This document shows positions 12,561 through 22,800 of a DNA stretch of 64,000 nucleotides, piece by piece. Position 1 is the first letter of the stretch. Each line of letters opens with the position of its first letter. The position numbers and the translations under genes were made by a program. The stretch lies in NCBI GenBank assembly GCA_021229015.1, contig CM037787.1, forward strand, positions 41,100,629 to 41,164,628, given 5' to 3'. Source of the stretch: Solen grandis (taxonomy: Eukaryota > Mollusca > Bivalvia > Adapedonta > Solenidae). The notes under the pieces are model-generated. The model saw nothing but the letters and a program-made list of their open reading frames with translations, did no database searches and had not been told where the DNA came from.

Positions 12561-12929
12561 ACCATAACTGATTCTCTATCCACTTTAAAAAATGACTTTA
12601 ATTACTTATTGATTGCTATCATATATAATATACTATGTATACAGGTGCTTATTTATGCTCCGTCTGGAGTCTGGCTTCTCCTGTATCAAAGCATTTTGCG
12701 GGGGTATTAATGACCCACAGTGCAGACATAGGTGCCGATATCAGTGTTATATTGGCCCGAAAACTTCTGCTGACTGGGTATATTGTGTAGTTAAAGGCAA
12801 CTAAGAAACTAACCTATACTACTTACGGGTACTTTTCTATGTTGAAGCGGAGACAAAAGTTGGCAGTTTTTTCTTGGTTTTGATGCCTTTAGTGATGTTC
12901 TGGTCACATGGTATTGCTACACTGTAAGT

Positions 12930-13810
12930 TTAGCATTTTTTGAAAATAGAAAATACCCTACTTTCACTTTTACATAATTTTAAACATTTTCGGAAAATGT
13001 AATTGGCAATGGCCCAGAACAGTGAAAATTGTATGGCAAATATTTCAGACCATGTCTTTTGAATGCACTGATTTTCAAATTCATAGCACATCATATGACA
13101 TCATAGACATTCGACGTCAGTTAAAACGTTTGTACGCGCTTTTGAATTGATTTTCTAGTAAATTCACAGAAGGTATGAGTTAGGATTTTGTTGTGCATCC
13201 TTACTTTCGTTTTCAAAATATTGAAAAGATAGAGGTTCTGTGGTGAAACCATGTTTCAAAAAATATGACCTCGAAATTAAATTTAGTACAATCTGACTAA
13301 AGTACACGATCTTCCTACGATCTTAATATTAGCGTAGCGTATATATAGGAGATGGCTTTAGTCAGATTGAGTACTCCATATGAGATAAAAAGCCGAAATT
13401 CACACATATTGTAATTTTAAAGGTTTTCTTCAGATTTTCATAGGCCGGACGTCAATTGACATCATGGGGTTATTATATGTTTTCATTTCTCGTGCAATAA
13501 ATTCAGTGTGATCCCAATGGTCCAGAACTACAAAAAATTTATGGCATATATTAAATATGCTGAATTTTCATATGCAATTATATTCACATCCATATGACAT
13601 CAGAATAGACGTCGGATCAAAAAGTTTGTAAGCGATCTGAAACATAATAACTTGATGAATTTTTCGAAAATTTTAAAAGAATGTATAGGTTACACTCTAG
13701 ATACCTAATATTTTCCGCGTATTCTGTATTAATAATTTTCAGTTTGATTGAGTTTTAAACAGTTTGCAGAAAGTCCTATCGTTTGCCGTGCAAACGAAAT
13801 CTAGTTTGTA
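12930..13810. repeat. second copy of hairpin repeat family C, rearranged
   Basis: Two body segments align to the 8.1-8.3 kb region: about 13000-13165 (GGCCCAGAACAGTGAAAATT, GACGTCAG, TTTGTACGCG, CACAGAAGGTATG) and about 13500-13700 (GGTCCAGAACTAC, GACGTCGG, AGTTTGTAAGCG). The copy ends with GCAGAAAGTCCTAT joined to a hairpin CGTTTGC/GCAAACG (13780-13786 and 13790-13796) and AAATCTAG. GCAGAAAGTCCTAT is also the right arm of the family A hairpin, so the termini of families A and C share sequence. Confidence 0.6.
13286..13375. mobile_element. 90-bp palindromic MITE
   Basis: AATCTGACTAAAG (about 13290-13302) is inverted as CTTTAGTCAGATT (about 13357-13369), flanked by GTAC on the left and GAGTAC on the right. 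It sits inside the rearranged family C repeat and splits it. It is too short to encode anything. Confidence 0.6.
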
Positions 13811-14032
13811 CTTGACATCAGTCCATTCAGCTCAAATGAGAATTCGGTATATAACGTAGAAAGCACATGCTGGGTGCAGATGACAAATCAATAAAAATGG
13901 CGGAATCAGCCACCTGTGTGATTTTATCCAATCAACACACGTTCTTATGCTTCCTAATTATGAATAAATGCGGAATACTTGGATGGTAACGCTTACAATA
14001 CTTGTTTACATTTTACACGCACTCTACCGACC

Positions 14033-14345
14033 AAACTCCGCAGCAGTGGTTACCTCCCCTAACAGTTGTCGCTAACCACTGCCACCGCAAGTAAGAATCG
14101 GCTGATATAGACCGGATTTACTTTTACAACTTTTGACTATGGTTTTGAATATATCATATCAGTTTCGTTATATATCACGAAAATAACATTATGATTATAT
14201 GAAAAGTAAAAAAAAAAAATCAAATAACATTAATTTATAAAATTATAAGTGTTGGTCACATGGTTTCAACTATCATCACGTGACTTGTGTGGTGGCAGTG
14301 GTTAAAGTAGCGTAGCGTGACGTAACCGGTGCGCGAAGTTTGTCT
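14033..14345 (+). mobile_element. MITE family M1, copy 1
   Basis: Inner inverted ends AACCACTGCCACC (about 14073-14085) and GGTGGCAGTGGTT (about 14290-14303) flank an AT-rich core. Outside them lie a CAGTGGTTACCTCCCCT segment on the left and GTAGCGTAGCGTGACGTAAC on the right. The whole unit recurs inverted at 43573-43880, and one end recurs at 48180-48245, so the borders are supported by comparison. It is non-coding. A poly-A stretch sits in the core. Confidence 0.75.
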
Positions 14346-14639
14346 ACCGACTTGCGAGAAACTGATGTTTTCGCGTAAAAATCGCAAGACCTTAATGTGT
14401 GATGGACTGATTAATCATCTGTCAGCTAACAAGTATATCTGAAGTACGCCGAGGATCCCACAAATAAACTATTCATACGGCCAACTTTTAAAATATTTTT
14501 TCGTAACGTTTCAGACGTAGCTTATCGAAAGTTAGTTGAAATTCGAAACAAACCCGTAATATCAAAATGGCTGGCTCCAAAGTTATCGTTAGTAACCTGT
14601 TTAAACGAAGACAAGGCGATATAAAATCTTAGATTGAGA

Positions 14640-14725
14640 TGGATATTGTTTTTTGTTGTTGTTGTTGTAGTTGTTTTGTTTTTGTTTTTGTTTTTTTGTT
14701 GTTGTTGTTTTGGGTGGGGGGTCTA
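14640..14725. repeat. G/T-rich simple repeat (GTT)n and (TTTTG)n
   Basis: A low-complexity tract of GTTGTTGTT and TTTTTG units followed by a G-rich stretch. The minus-strand frame across it reads as poly-Lys, Gln and Asn and is a low-complexity artefact. Confidence 0.85.
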
Positions 14726-14789
14726 AGCCTCGATAAAAAATGGGTTGTGGGGTAAAATAATGTTTCGATCGGGTAACCAGAAACAAACC

Positions 14790-16509
14790 TTTTTTTCATC
14801 AGGAGATTTCATTAATTTTTACTCCGCTAGATCTAAACCGCAGCTTCTAGTATGTATGCATTTTGTCCATTTAGATACCGTAATATAATTTAGAAGTTAA
14901 AGAAATGGGTTTGGAACGAGAAACTAAATGATCTGTGTTCAAATAGATAAAGAAACTGAAACGCCTTTCAACTTTCGCTAAAAGAGTGGAAGAAATGATA
15001 AAAGCATGCAAGGACAATACTCCATTGTAACATCAAGGAGTTGATTTGCTTTCTTTTTATTTTTATTAACGGTGACCTCGTGCTTGAACCCTACCCCCTG
15101 CATACCTCGTGTCAGCACAAGCCTCTCGTACTATAAAGACTTAACATTATGGCCTCAACCTTTTCTCGAAGACTAAATCCTAACCTACATCAATGTCAGG
15201 TGACAGTTTATCATAACCAATGGGAATTTCTGAAATAACACCGTTAAGATCAATTCTTGACAAGCAGTCCTCGCATCTGAAGAACCATGATTTTAATTTA
15301 ATGGTGGATAGATTACCTTAAAGTTATAATGATGTGCTACATAGCCAATGAACATAAAGATCGAAACATTGTTTATATACGAGATCTAAAAGTAAATTCA
15401 TAATCAAAAAAGGAGTAATTGACCAACAAAACACGATTACATTGAACAAATACCATATGTAGCATATTACCATTATACTGTCAGCATAATAGCTGAGCTA
15501 GAATAACAATCTAGAATAGGACAAAATACGAGCAGGTTTTTGGTTTGGAAAATTAACTCTCCGCGACACATTACATATGATTACCGATACCACAGGAAGT
15601 ATTGATCAGTCTTACGTATGTAACACGTGAAAAACTTCACTTTAAACAAAATTTACTGCAAACAATTAAAGATACAATCATGCGTTGGTATATACCGTTG
15701 TGATGCTGATTTTCCTCTGATATCAGAAGAAGACGTATATATTGGGTTACTTGATGATGCTTTTAGATGATTAAAACAAACGTTCATTGTATCAATGGAT
15801 GTATTTACTAAATTTTAGTAATGACAGAATAATATATATATCAATTTTATATTCACATTTTGTGACAAGGGACAAGAACATGCCTTTCATTTTCTTTAAC
15901 ATTTTTTAGAACTGATTTCAAGGCAATAATATTCAGGTTTGATAAAAACAGCTCTACAGTTTTGAAATGTTATAGGAGAGTTGGATTAAAATATTCAACG
16001 CAAAATCATTATCATCATTATGAACAAGATTCAAACTCTATAATCTGCCGAAAAGAAACTCGCAGTGTGAAGAAAATAATAGGCGTGTCACTTCCGGAGT
16101 GTATGTCGCAAAATACGACAAAATCAAATTGTAAACTTTTTTTTTTTTTTTTTCAAGACAAAGAAACATACCTTGTTTTAGATGGATCTTCCTTTTACCC
16201 GAAAGTAATCCAAATTCCAAAACTATATTTTTAAACAGCACAGAAACAGAATTCTACACTGAGGAATGAACACCTAACGCAAATTTCTAAATGTGCGGTA
16301 CCTATCTATTTCAATTGAAAACACCCTATGTGTATGGAGTTACCCGACCTACATATTTTTAGTGGGTAGGTAGGTAGGTGGGGTTTTTTTTCCATCACTA
16401 TAATTATAGAAAATTATACTACTAAAGATAACATACCACATGATTAAACAAATACATGTAATTGGTATATTAAAAAAAACCCATAGAAACTCGTCTATAA
16501 AGACTATTG
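14790..16509. other. intergenic, no gene seen
   Basis: No supported gene or repeat family. A 15-base T run occurs at about 16139-16153 and a GTAG simple repeat at about 16365-16382. Confidence 0.55.
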
Positions 16510-17481
16510 CCCATAAGACGGGACCCCTTTCTCACTCACCTTAATCTATGGGTTCATGCTTTGACCCTCTTATAAGACGGGACCACTTTCTCACTCCCTT
16601 AATCTGTGGGTTCATGCTTTGACACTCTTATAAGACGGGACGCCTTTCTCACTCCCTTAATCTGTGGGTTCATGCTTTGACACTCTTATAAGACGGGACC
16701 CCTTTCTCACTCCCTTAATCTTGGGTTCATGCTTTGACCCTCTTATAAGACGGGACCCCTTTCTCACTCCCTTAATCTGTGGGTTCATGCTTTGACCCTC
16801 TTATAAGACGGGACCCCTTTCTCACTCCCTTAATCTGTGGGTTCATGCTTTGACACTCTTATAAGACGGGACCCCTTTCTCACTCCCTTAATCTATGGGT
16901 TCATGCTTTGACCCTCTTATAAGACGGGACCCCTTTCTCACTCCCTTAATCTGTGAGTTCATGCTTTGACACTCTTATAAGACGGGACCCCTTTCTCACT
17001 CCCTTAATCTGTAGGTTCATGTTTTGACCCTCTTATAAAACGGGACGCCTTTCTCACTCCCTTAATCTGTGGGTTCATGCTTTGACCCTCTTATAAGACG
17101 GGACCCCTTTCTCACTCCCTTAATCTATGGGTTCATGCTTTGACACTCTTATAAGACGGGACCCCTTTCTCACTCCCTTAATCTGTGGGTTCATGCTTTG
17201 ACCCTCTTATAAGACGGGACCCCTTTCTCACTCCCTTAATCTGTGAGTTCATGCTTTGACACTCTTATAAGACGGGACCCCTTTCTCACTCCCTTAATCT
17301 ATGGGTTCATGCTTTGACCCTTTTATAAGACGGGACCCCTTTCTCACTCCCTTAATCTGTGAGTTCATGCTTCGACACTCTTATAAGACGGGACCCCTTT
17401 CTCACTCCCTTAATCTGTGGGTTCATGCTTTGACCCTCTTATAAGACGGGACCCCTTTCTCACTCCCTTAATCTGTGGGTT
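16510..17481 (+). repeat. 58-bp minisatellite, about 17 copies
   Basis: A tandem array with an exact 58-bp period. Each unit contains ATAAGACGGGACCCCTTTCT, CACTCCCTTAATC, then TGTGGGTTCATGCTTTGA and CCCTC or CACTC. Units differ at a few fixed positions (GACCCTC/GACACTC, TGTGGG/TATGGG/TGTGAG). The C and A types alternate over much of the array, which suggests growth partly by a 116-bp dimer. The array begins and ends abruptly with no coding frame kept across it. Confidence 0.95.
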
Positions 17482-17905
17482 ATTTTATACATGACGAGTA
17501 GTATCGTTATGTCATACGACCGTTAATTCAGAATAAGTTTACCTAGTTTAAACTACTATCGATTTTAAACTAATATTGTTGTCTCTCATAAATGTGTTAA
17601 TGTGACAAATAAAAATCATGATTTAAACAATAATTTTAACAGTGAACTGTTACTAAGTCTCCCAAACGTAGTTTCCCCTTTATATAGACTATCATATACA
17701 AAAAATATGATTCAAGATTGAAAATTTGAAATATTTATCCAAAATACATTTTTAATGCAAAAATCCATTTTGAGTGGGTGGGGCCTGACCCCCATCCCAC
17801 AATTTTCACTATTAAGTACACACAATTTACAACCTTACGCAGACGAAAGTAAATTCAAATTAACTTTGAACAATAAGATATACGAGATAAAAAATAAATG
17901 AAAAT

Positions 17906-18103
17906 TTAACAGTTTTTAGAAGCGCATGTGTGGATCTTGTTCTCAGTGCTTAGTCGGGTGCCCTGGATGATCTTGGGCGTATAGCTGGCTAGACGTATCG
18001 GGTACCGCTTCTCCGAGGGCCGGTGCGCAAATGTGGAAGCCTCGTTCTGGTAGTTTAGCGCGGTGGTTGAGCGTGACGACAGGCGCTGTTGGTCTCCCTG
18101 CAC
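17906..18103 (-). CDS. possible orphan terminal exon, unknown protein
   Basis: A minus-strand frame of about 65 codons ends at a TAA near 17908. Its base composition is clearly richer in G and C than the flanks, and its residues (Ser, Thr, Arg, Pro, Tyr; for example AHRPSEKRYPIRLASYTPKI) look more like protein than the other small frames here. A possible splice acceptor (CCTCCAG or CGTGCAG) lies at about 18100-18115, so it could be the last exon of a gene with upstream exons to the right. I do not recognise it and see no AATAAA close downstream. It could equally be an old mobile-element fragment. Confidence 0.25.
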   Translation of the reverse strand: MQGDQQRLSSRSTTALNYQNEASTFAHRPSEKRYPIRLASYTPKIIQGTRLSTENKIHTCASKNC

Positions 18104-18158
18104 GACTGGAGGTTGGAGTCGGATGAAAAAAGCTTTATAGTATCACCATGTTTGTTAT

Positions 18159-18193
18159 GATATGTAAATGATATGTAAATGATATGTAAATGA
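18159..18193. repeat. 11-bp tandem repeat GATATGTAAAT x3
   Basis: Three perfect copies of an 11-bp unit, with a degenerate fourth. Confidence 0.9.
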
Positions 18194-18199
18194 TGTGAT

Positions 18200-19317
18200 A
18201 TTTATGCAAATATGTCCTAAGCATTCAGACGAAGCTGGGTCCTAACTAGACATAATCAAAGCGCACAATGTGTTGTGAGACGGCGACGGGATTAACATGA
18301 TATAGCTATAATTTAAAATACGTTTCAGAAGTTATTGAAGCAATAGAGGCATTGGTCATATTACGCCAAAAGTAACTACAGAGGTAGTTGAACTCGCTCT
18401 CTGTTTGTTACATAATAATCTGGAGTAAGGGTCATATGAACCTTATATTCATGAGTTGCATACCTAAGTAGCATTCCCTTTCTTCAGTACTAGTGAACCT
18501 GATGTATACATTCTATCTGTTGTTGATTGTAAGGTATTTGATTATTTAAGTTACTTGAATGTTTGCCTTTCTATTTCAACGTTAAGGAACCTAACTCGCC
18601 ATCTTACAAAATTACATGTGGACTACTTTGGGTTAATTACATCATACATACAGAGCGCTACTTTTTCATTTTACATGAGTAGATCTTCATGTATGTAAAG
18701 TTTGTTGCTGTTCTGATTAAGAAATGTCACGGGTATTTTATTCACGCTTAAAATGGATGTTACCAGTGCAAAATAATGGTAAAAGAAAAAACGTTAACAA
18801 ATGATAACATATTAGAAGCGGCAACGGTTATGATTAAAACGTCTGTGTAACATATTTCACTCGTATTCGTTATAGTGCAGAATCGCATTGCATGGATCCG
18901 CAATAAGCGCGGAGAGGTACAGCTAAACTTGCCGTGGAAAACATGCAAATCAGCAAGGCCTGTTTTTGTTCTTGTTTTTCAGCTACATAAGACGGATGTC
19001 GCCATCTAAAAATTTAATATATAAAGATGCCACTATACAGGTGTCCGGTTTAATTATACTGCTCAAAATTTGCAAAGAATCGCATAATGATGTTGTGTTT
19101 ACTTCGTTATTTGATACATTTGTTTTTGACGATTATCATTCATTTTTATTAGATTGATTTATTTTACTTAAGATTTTATTTTACTGCATTTTAAATGAAA
19201 AAAAATATCTTTAACATCTCCCCATGTATTTGTTTCATAATTACGTATATATTCATTTAGACAGTACTATAGCCCTTTCTCTGCAGAATTGTGACCTTGA
19301 CCTTCATGTGACCTTTT
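18200..19317. other. intergenic, no gene seen
   Basis: No supported gene. The sequence ends in a gap, and GACCTTGACCTTCATGTGACC just before the gap resembles repeat fragments common in such genomes. Confidence 0.5.
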
Positions 19318-19417
19318 NNNNNNNNNNNNNNNNNNNNNNNNNNNNNNNNNNNNNNNNNNNNNNNNNNNNNNNNNNNNNNNNNNNNNNNNNNNNNNNNNNN
19401 NNNNNNNNNNNNNNNNN
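19318..19417. other. assembly gap (100 N)
   Basis: Exactly 100 N, the usual placeholder for a gap of unknown size. Any frame crossing it is meaningless. Confidence 0.99.
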
Positions 19418-19755
19418 CGATAAGGGTTTGACTGGTGTTAGTAACATAGATGTTCAAAGGCAAACATGTAGAATGAGTGCTTACTGATATTGTTTTTCAT
19501 ATCCATTGGAACTTACCGTAAATGGGTATTTGATTTCCAATTTCGCCCGGGTCTCGTTGAAATCTCGTTGGCCGCGCGATAGGCGATATGGACAAAGGAT
19601 AAGCTGCCAATCTCTGTGTTTAAGTCTCTGCTAAAATCTTGCATTTTTAGATACCCCATGGACTTCTAAAGCTAATTTCAATATTCAATACATCTCGCTT
19701 TTTTGGTTTCTTTTGATGAGTTTCTTTTCTTTTTGACGCAATGTTTTTTTTTTTT

Positions 19756-19854
19756 TAGGTTTTCGCACAACTGCGAAGTGCGAAAACCTATTGTTCTCGT
19801 TGTGTTTATTTGTCATTTTTAGGTTTTCGCACAACTGCGAAGTGCGAAAACCTA
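19756..19854. repeat. two tandem hairpins heading repeat family B
   Basis: TAGGTTTTCGCA (19756-19767) pairs with TGCGAAAACCTA (19779-19790) in a perfect 12-bp stem with an 11-base loop. The same hairpin recurs exactly 64 bp later (19820-19831 with 19843-19854). Each is followed by TTGTTCTCGTTGTGTTTATT, and both are embedded in T runs. They occur only at the left end of the four-copy array that follows. Confidence 0.9.
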
Positions 19855-19879
19855 TTGTTCTCGTTGTGTTTATTTGTCA

Positions 19880-22800
19880 TTTTTTTTTTATTTTTCTTCT
19901 TCTGTCAAAAATTTGTCCCGAGCCTACAGTAACGTAGGATTAAGCTACGACCATGAAATTTTTAACACTTATTCACATTGTCCTGACTTAGATCCTTAGG
20001 AGCCATTTTTTCAGATTTGTCTCCCATTGTGCCGCTAGGTGGCGTTTATTATGTAATTGATTGTATTGAAAAATCTCCAAAATCCAAAGTCGGATTTAGA
20101 TACGGTTTTTTTTATTCTGTTCCTTATTGGCACCCCAACAAAATATATAGGTCTAGAAGTTCAAAAAAGATATCATTTCCTGTTCAGGAGGGGACCAAAG
20201 TTCGAATCTTGGAAATAACGCGTTTTTTAAGAGAAAATATGGTAGGTCCCTTTAAACAGAAATATTGGCCGACTTTGATAAGATAGAAGAATTTTGTTTG
20301 TTTAAACAGATTCGCAAGACCTAGCCGCACAAAATATATAGTGTGGCAATTTCAGGAAATGCACCGTTTATCCGCTAGAGGCGTTCAAAGATCACTGAAT
20401 ACGGAAAAAAATAAAAATTTCAAGTTTTTAAAATATTTCATTTTTCGTCATTTTTTCATGTTTTTTCGTTCTCCTGTATTTATTTCTTGTTCGATTTTCA
20501 TGAAATTTTCACTGAATGTGCAGTATGATGTTCTTAATCAGCTTATACTTTAAAATAATAAAAGGTAGTAAAGGTCAAGGTCATATCAGCAATATCGATT
20601 TTTTCTTTGACCTCATATAGCTCAAAAACGGTAAATATTCTATCGAGACATAACGGGTATAAAATGTTATGCTTTAAGAGACCTTTCTAACGGTACCAAA
20701 ATTTTAAAAGTCAGACATCAAATGAAAAAAAATAATTATGAAAAAACTCAATTATAGGTACACACAGTGGTTTTCTGCATTTATCTCAGAGGTTAATCAC
20801 ATATCATTATAATTTTATTATCAGATTTATAGAATGTTTATTTACCTTTCTAACGATATGCAGTTTTTGAAGATCGGGTAAAAAATGGTCGAGTTATGTT
20901 AGATTTCCCATACGTAGCGAAAGCCCAATTTCTAAAATATTTCAGTCCAACGCTTATCTTACTTGTACTGGGGTGTGTATATTTCTCAGTGTATTATTGG
21001 CCATTTGACCACAGCGTAGCTGGGATGATGTAAACAACTCGCGGTCAAGTGACTTTCCTGCAGTCTAATGCTGGTCTACCTGTACTGGTGAACTGGGGGT
21101 GTGTATAGTTCTCAGTGTATTGGCCATACGTGTCTGTATACCACGGCCGGGATGATGTTAACCTTTATTGGTTGTTTTACAAATGTAGGACACAGTTTAT
21201 TTAGCTTTATAAAAAAGAGGTACAATTTCATATAAAAAAGTGAAAGGAATGATAGAAGAAGTAACAATAGCATTGTATGAAGCTTATCTAAGTGAGAAAA
21301 CCGATGATGTTGCGGATGCAACTCTAGTTTGTCATTTTTTTTTTTTTTTTATTTTTCTTCTTCTGTCAAAAATTTGTCCCGAGCCTACAGTAACGTAGGA
21401 TTAAGCTACGACCATGAAATTTTTAACACTTATTCACATTGTCCTGACTTAGATCCTTAGGAGCCATTTTTTCAGATTTGTCTCCCATTGTGCCGCTAGG
21501 TGGCGTTTATTATGTAATTGATTGTATTGAAAAATCTCCAAAATCCAAAGTCGGATTTAGATACGGTTTTTTTTATTCTGTTCCTTATTGGCACCCCAAC
21601 AAAATATATAGGTCTAGAAGTTCAAAAAAGATATCATTTCCTGTTCAGGAGGGGACCAAAGTTCGAATCTTGGAAATAACGCGTTTTTTAAGAGAAAATA
21701 TGGTAGGTCCCTTTAAACAGAAATATTGGCCGACTTTGATAAGATAGAAGAATTTTGTTTGTTTAAACAGATTCGCAAGACCTAGCCGCACAAAATATAT
21801 AGTGTGGCAATTTCAGGAAATGCACCGTTTATCCGCTAGAGGCGTTCAAAGATCACTGAATACGGAAAAAATAAAAATTTCAAGTTTTTAAAATATTTCA
21901 TTTTTCGTCATTTTTTCATGTTTTTTCGTTCTCCTGTATTTATTTCTTGTTCGATTTTCATGAAATTTTCACTGAATGTGCAGTATGATGTTCTTAATCA
22001 GCTTATACTTTAAAATAATAAAAGGTAGTAAAGGTCAAGGTCATATCAGCAATATCGATTTTTTCTTTGACCTCATATAGCTCAAAAACGGTAAATATTC
22101 TATCGAGACATAACGGGTATAAAATGTTATGCTTTAAGAGACCTTTCTAACGGTACCAAAATTTTAAAAGTCAGACATCAAATGAAAAAAATAATTATGA
22201 AAAAACTCAATTATAGGTACACACAGTGGTTTTCTGCATTTATCTCAGAGGTTAATCACATATCATTATAATTTTATTATCAGATTTATAGAATGTTTAT
22301 TTACCTTTCTAACGATATGCAGTTTTTGAAGATCGGGTAAAAAATGGTCGAGTTATGTTAGATTTCCCATACGTAGCGAAAGCCCAATTTTTAAAATATT
22401 TCAGTCCAACGCTTATCTTACTTGTACTGGGGTGTGTATATTTCTCAGTGTATTATTGGCCATTTGACCACAGCGTAGCTGGGATGAATCCGGTCTTTAA
22501 TGCTGGTCTACCGACTGGTGAACTGGGGGTGTGTATAGTTCTTGGCCTTTCCAGTTGTATACCACGGCCGGGATGATGTTAACCTTTATTGGTTGTTTTA
22601 CAAATGTAGGACACAGTTTATTTAGCTTTATAAAAAGAGGTACAATTTCATATAAAAAAGTGAAAGGAATGATAGAAGAAGTAACAATAGCATTGTATGA
22701 AGCTTATCTAAGTGAGAAAACCGATGATGTTGCGGATGCAACTCTAGTTTATTTTTTTTATATTTTTCTTCTTCTGTCAAAAATTTGTCCCGAGCCTACA

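Noticed and set aside
16510..17481. CRISPR-like array
   Set aside because: Whole 58-bp units are repeated with no unique spacers, and the DNA is animal nuclear.
19224..19487. Frames crossing the first N block
   Set aside because: They read through 100 unknown bases of arbitrary length.
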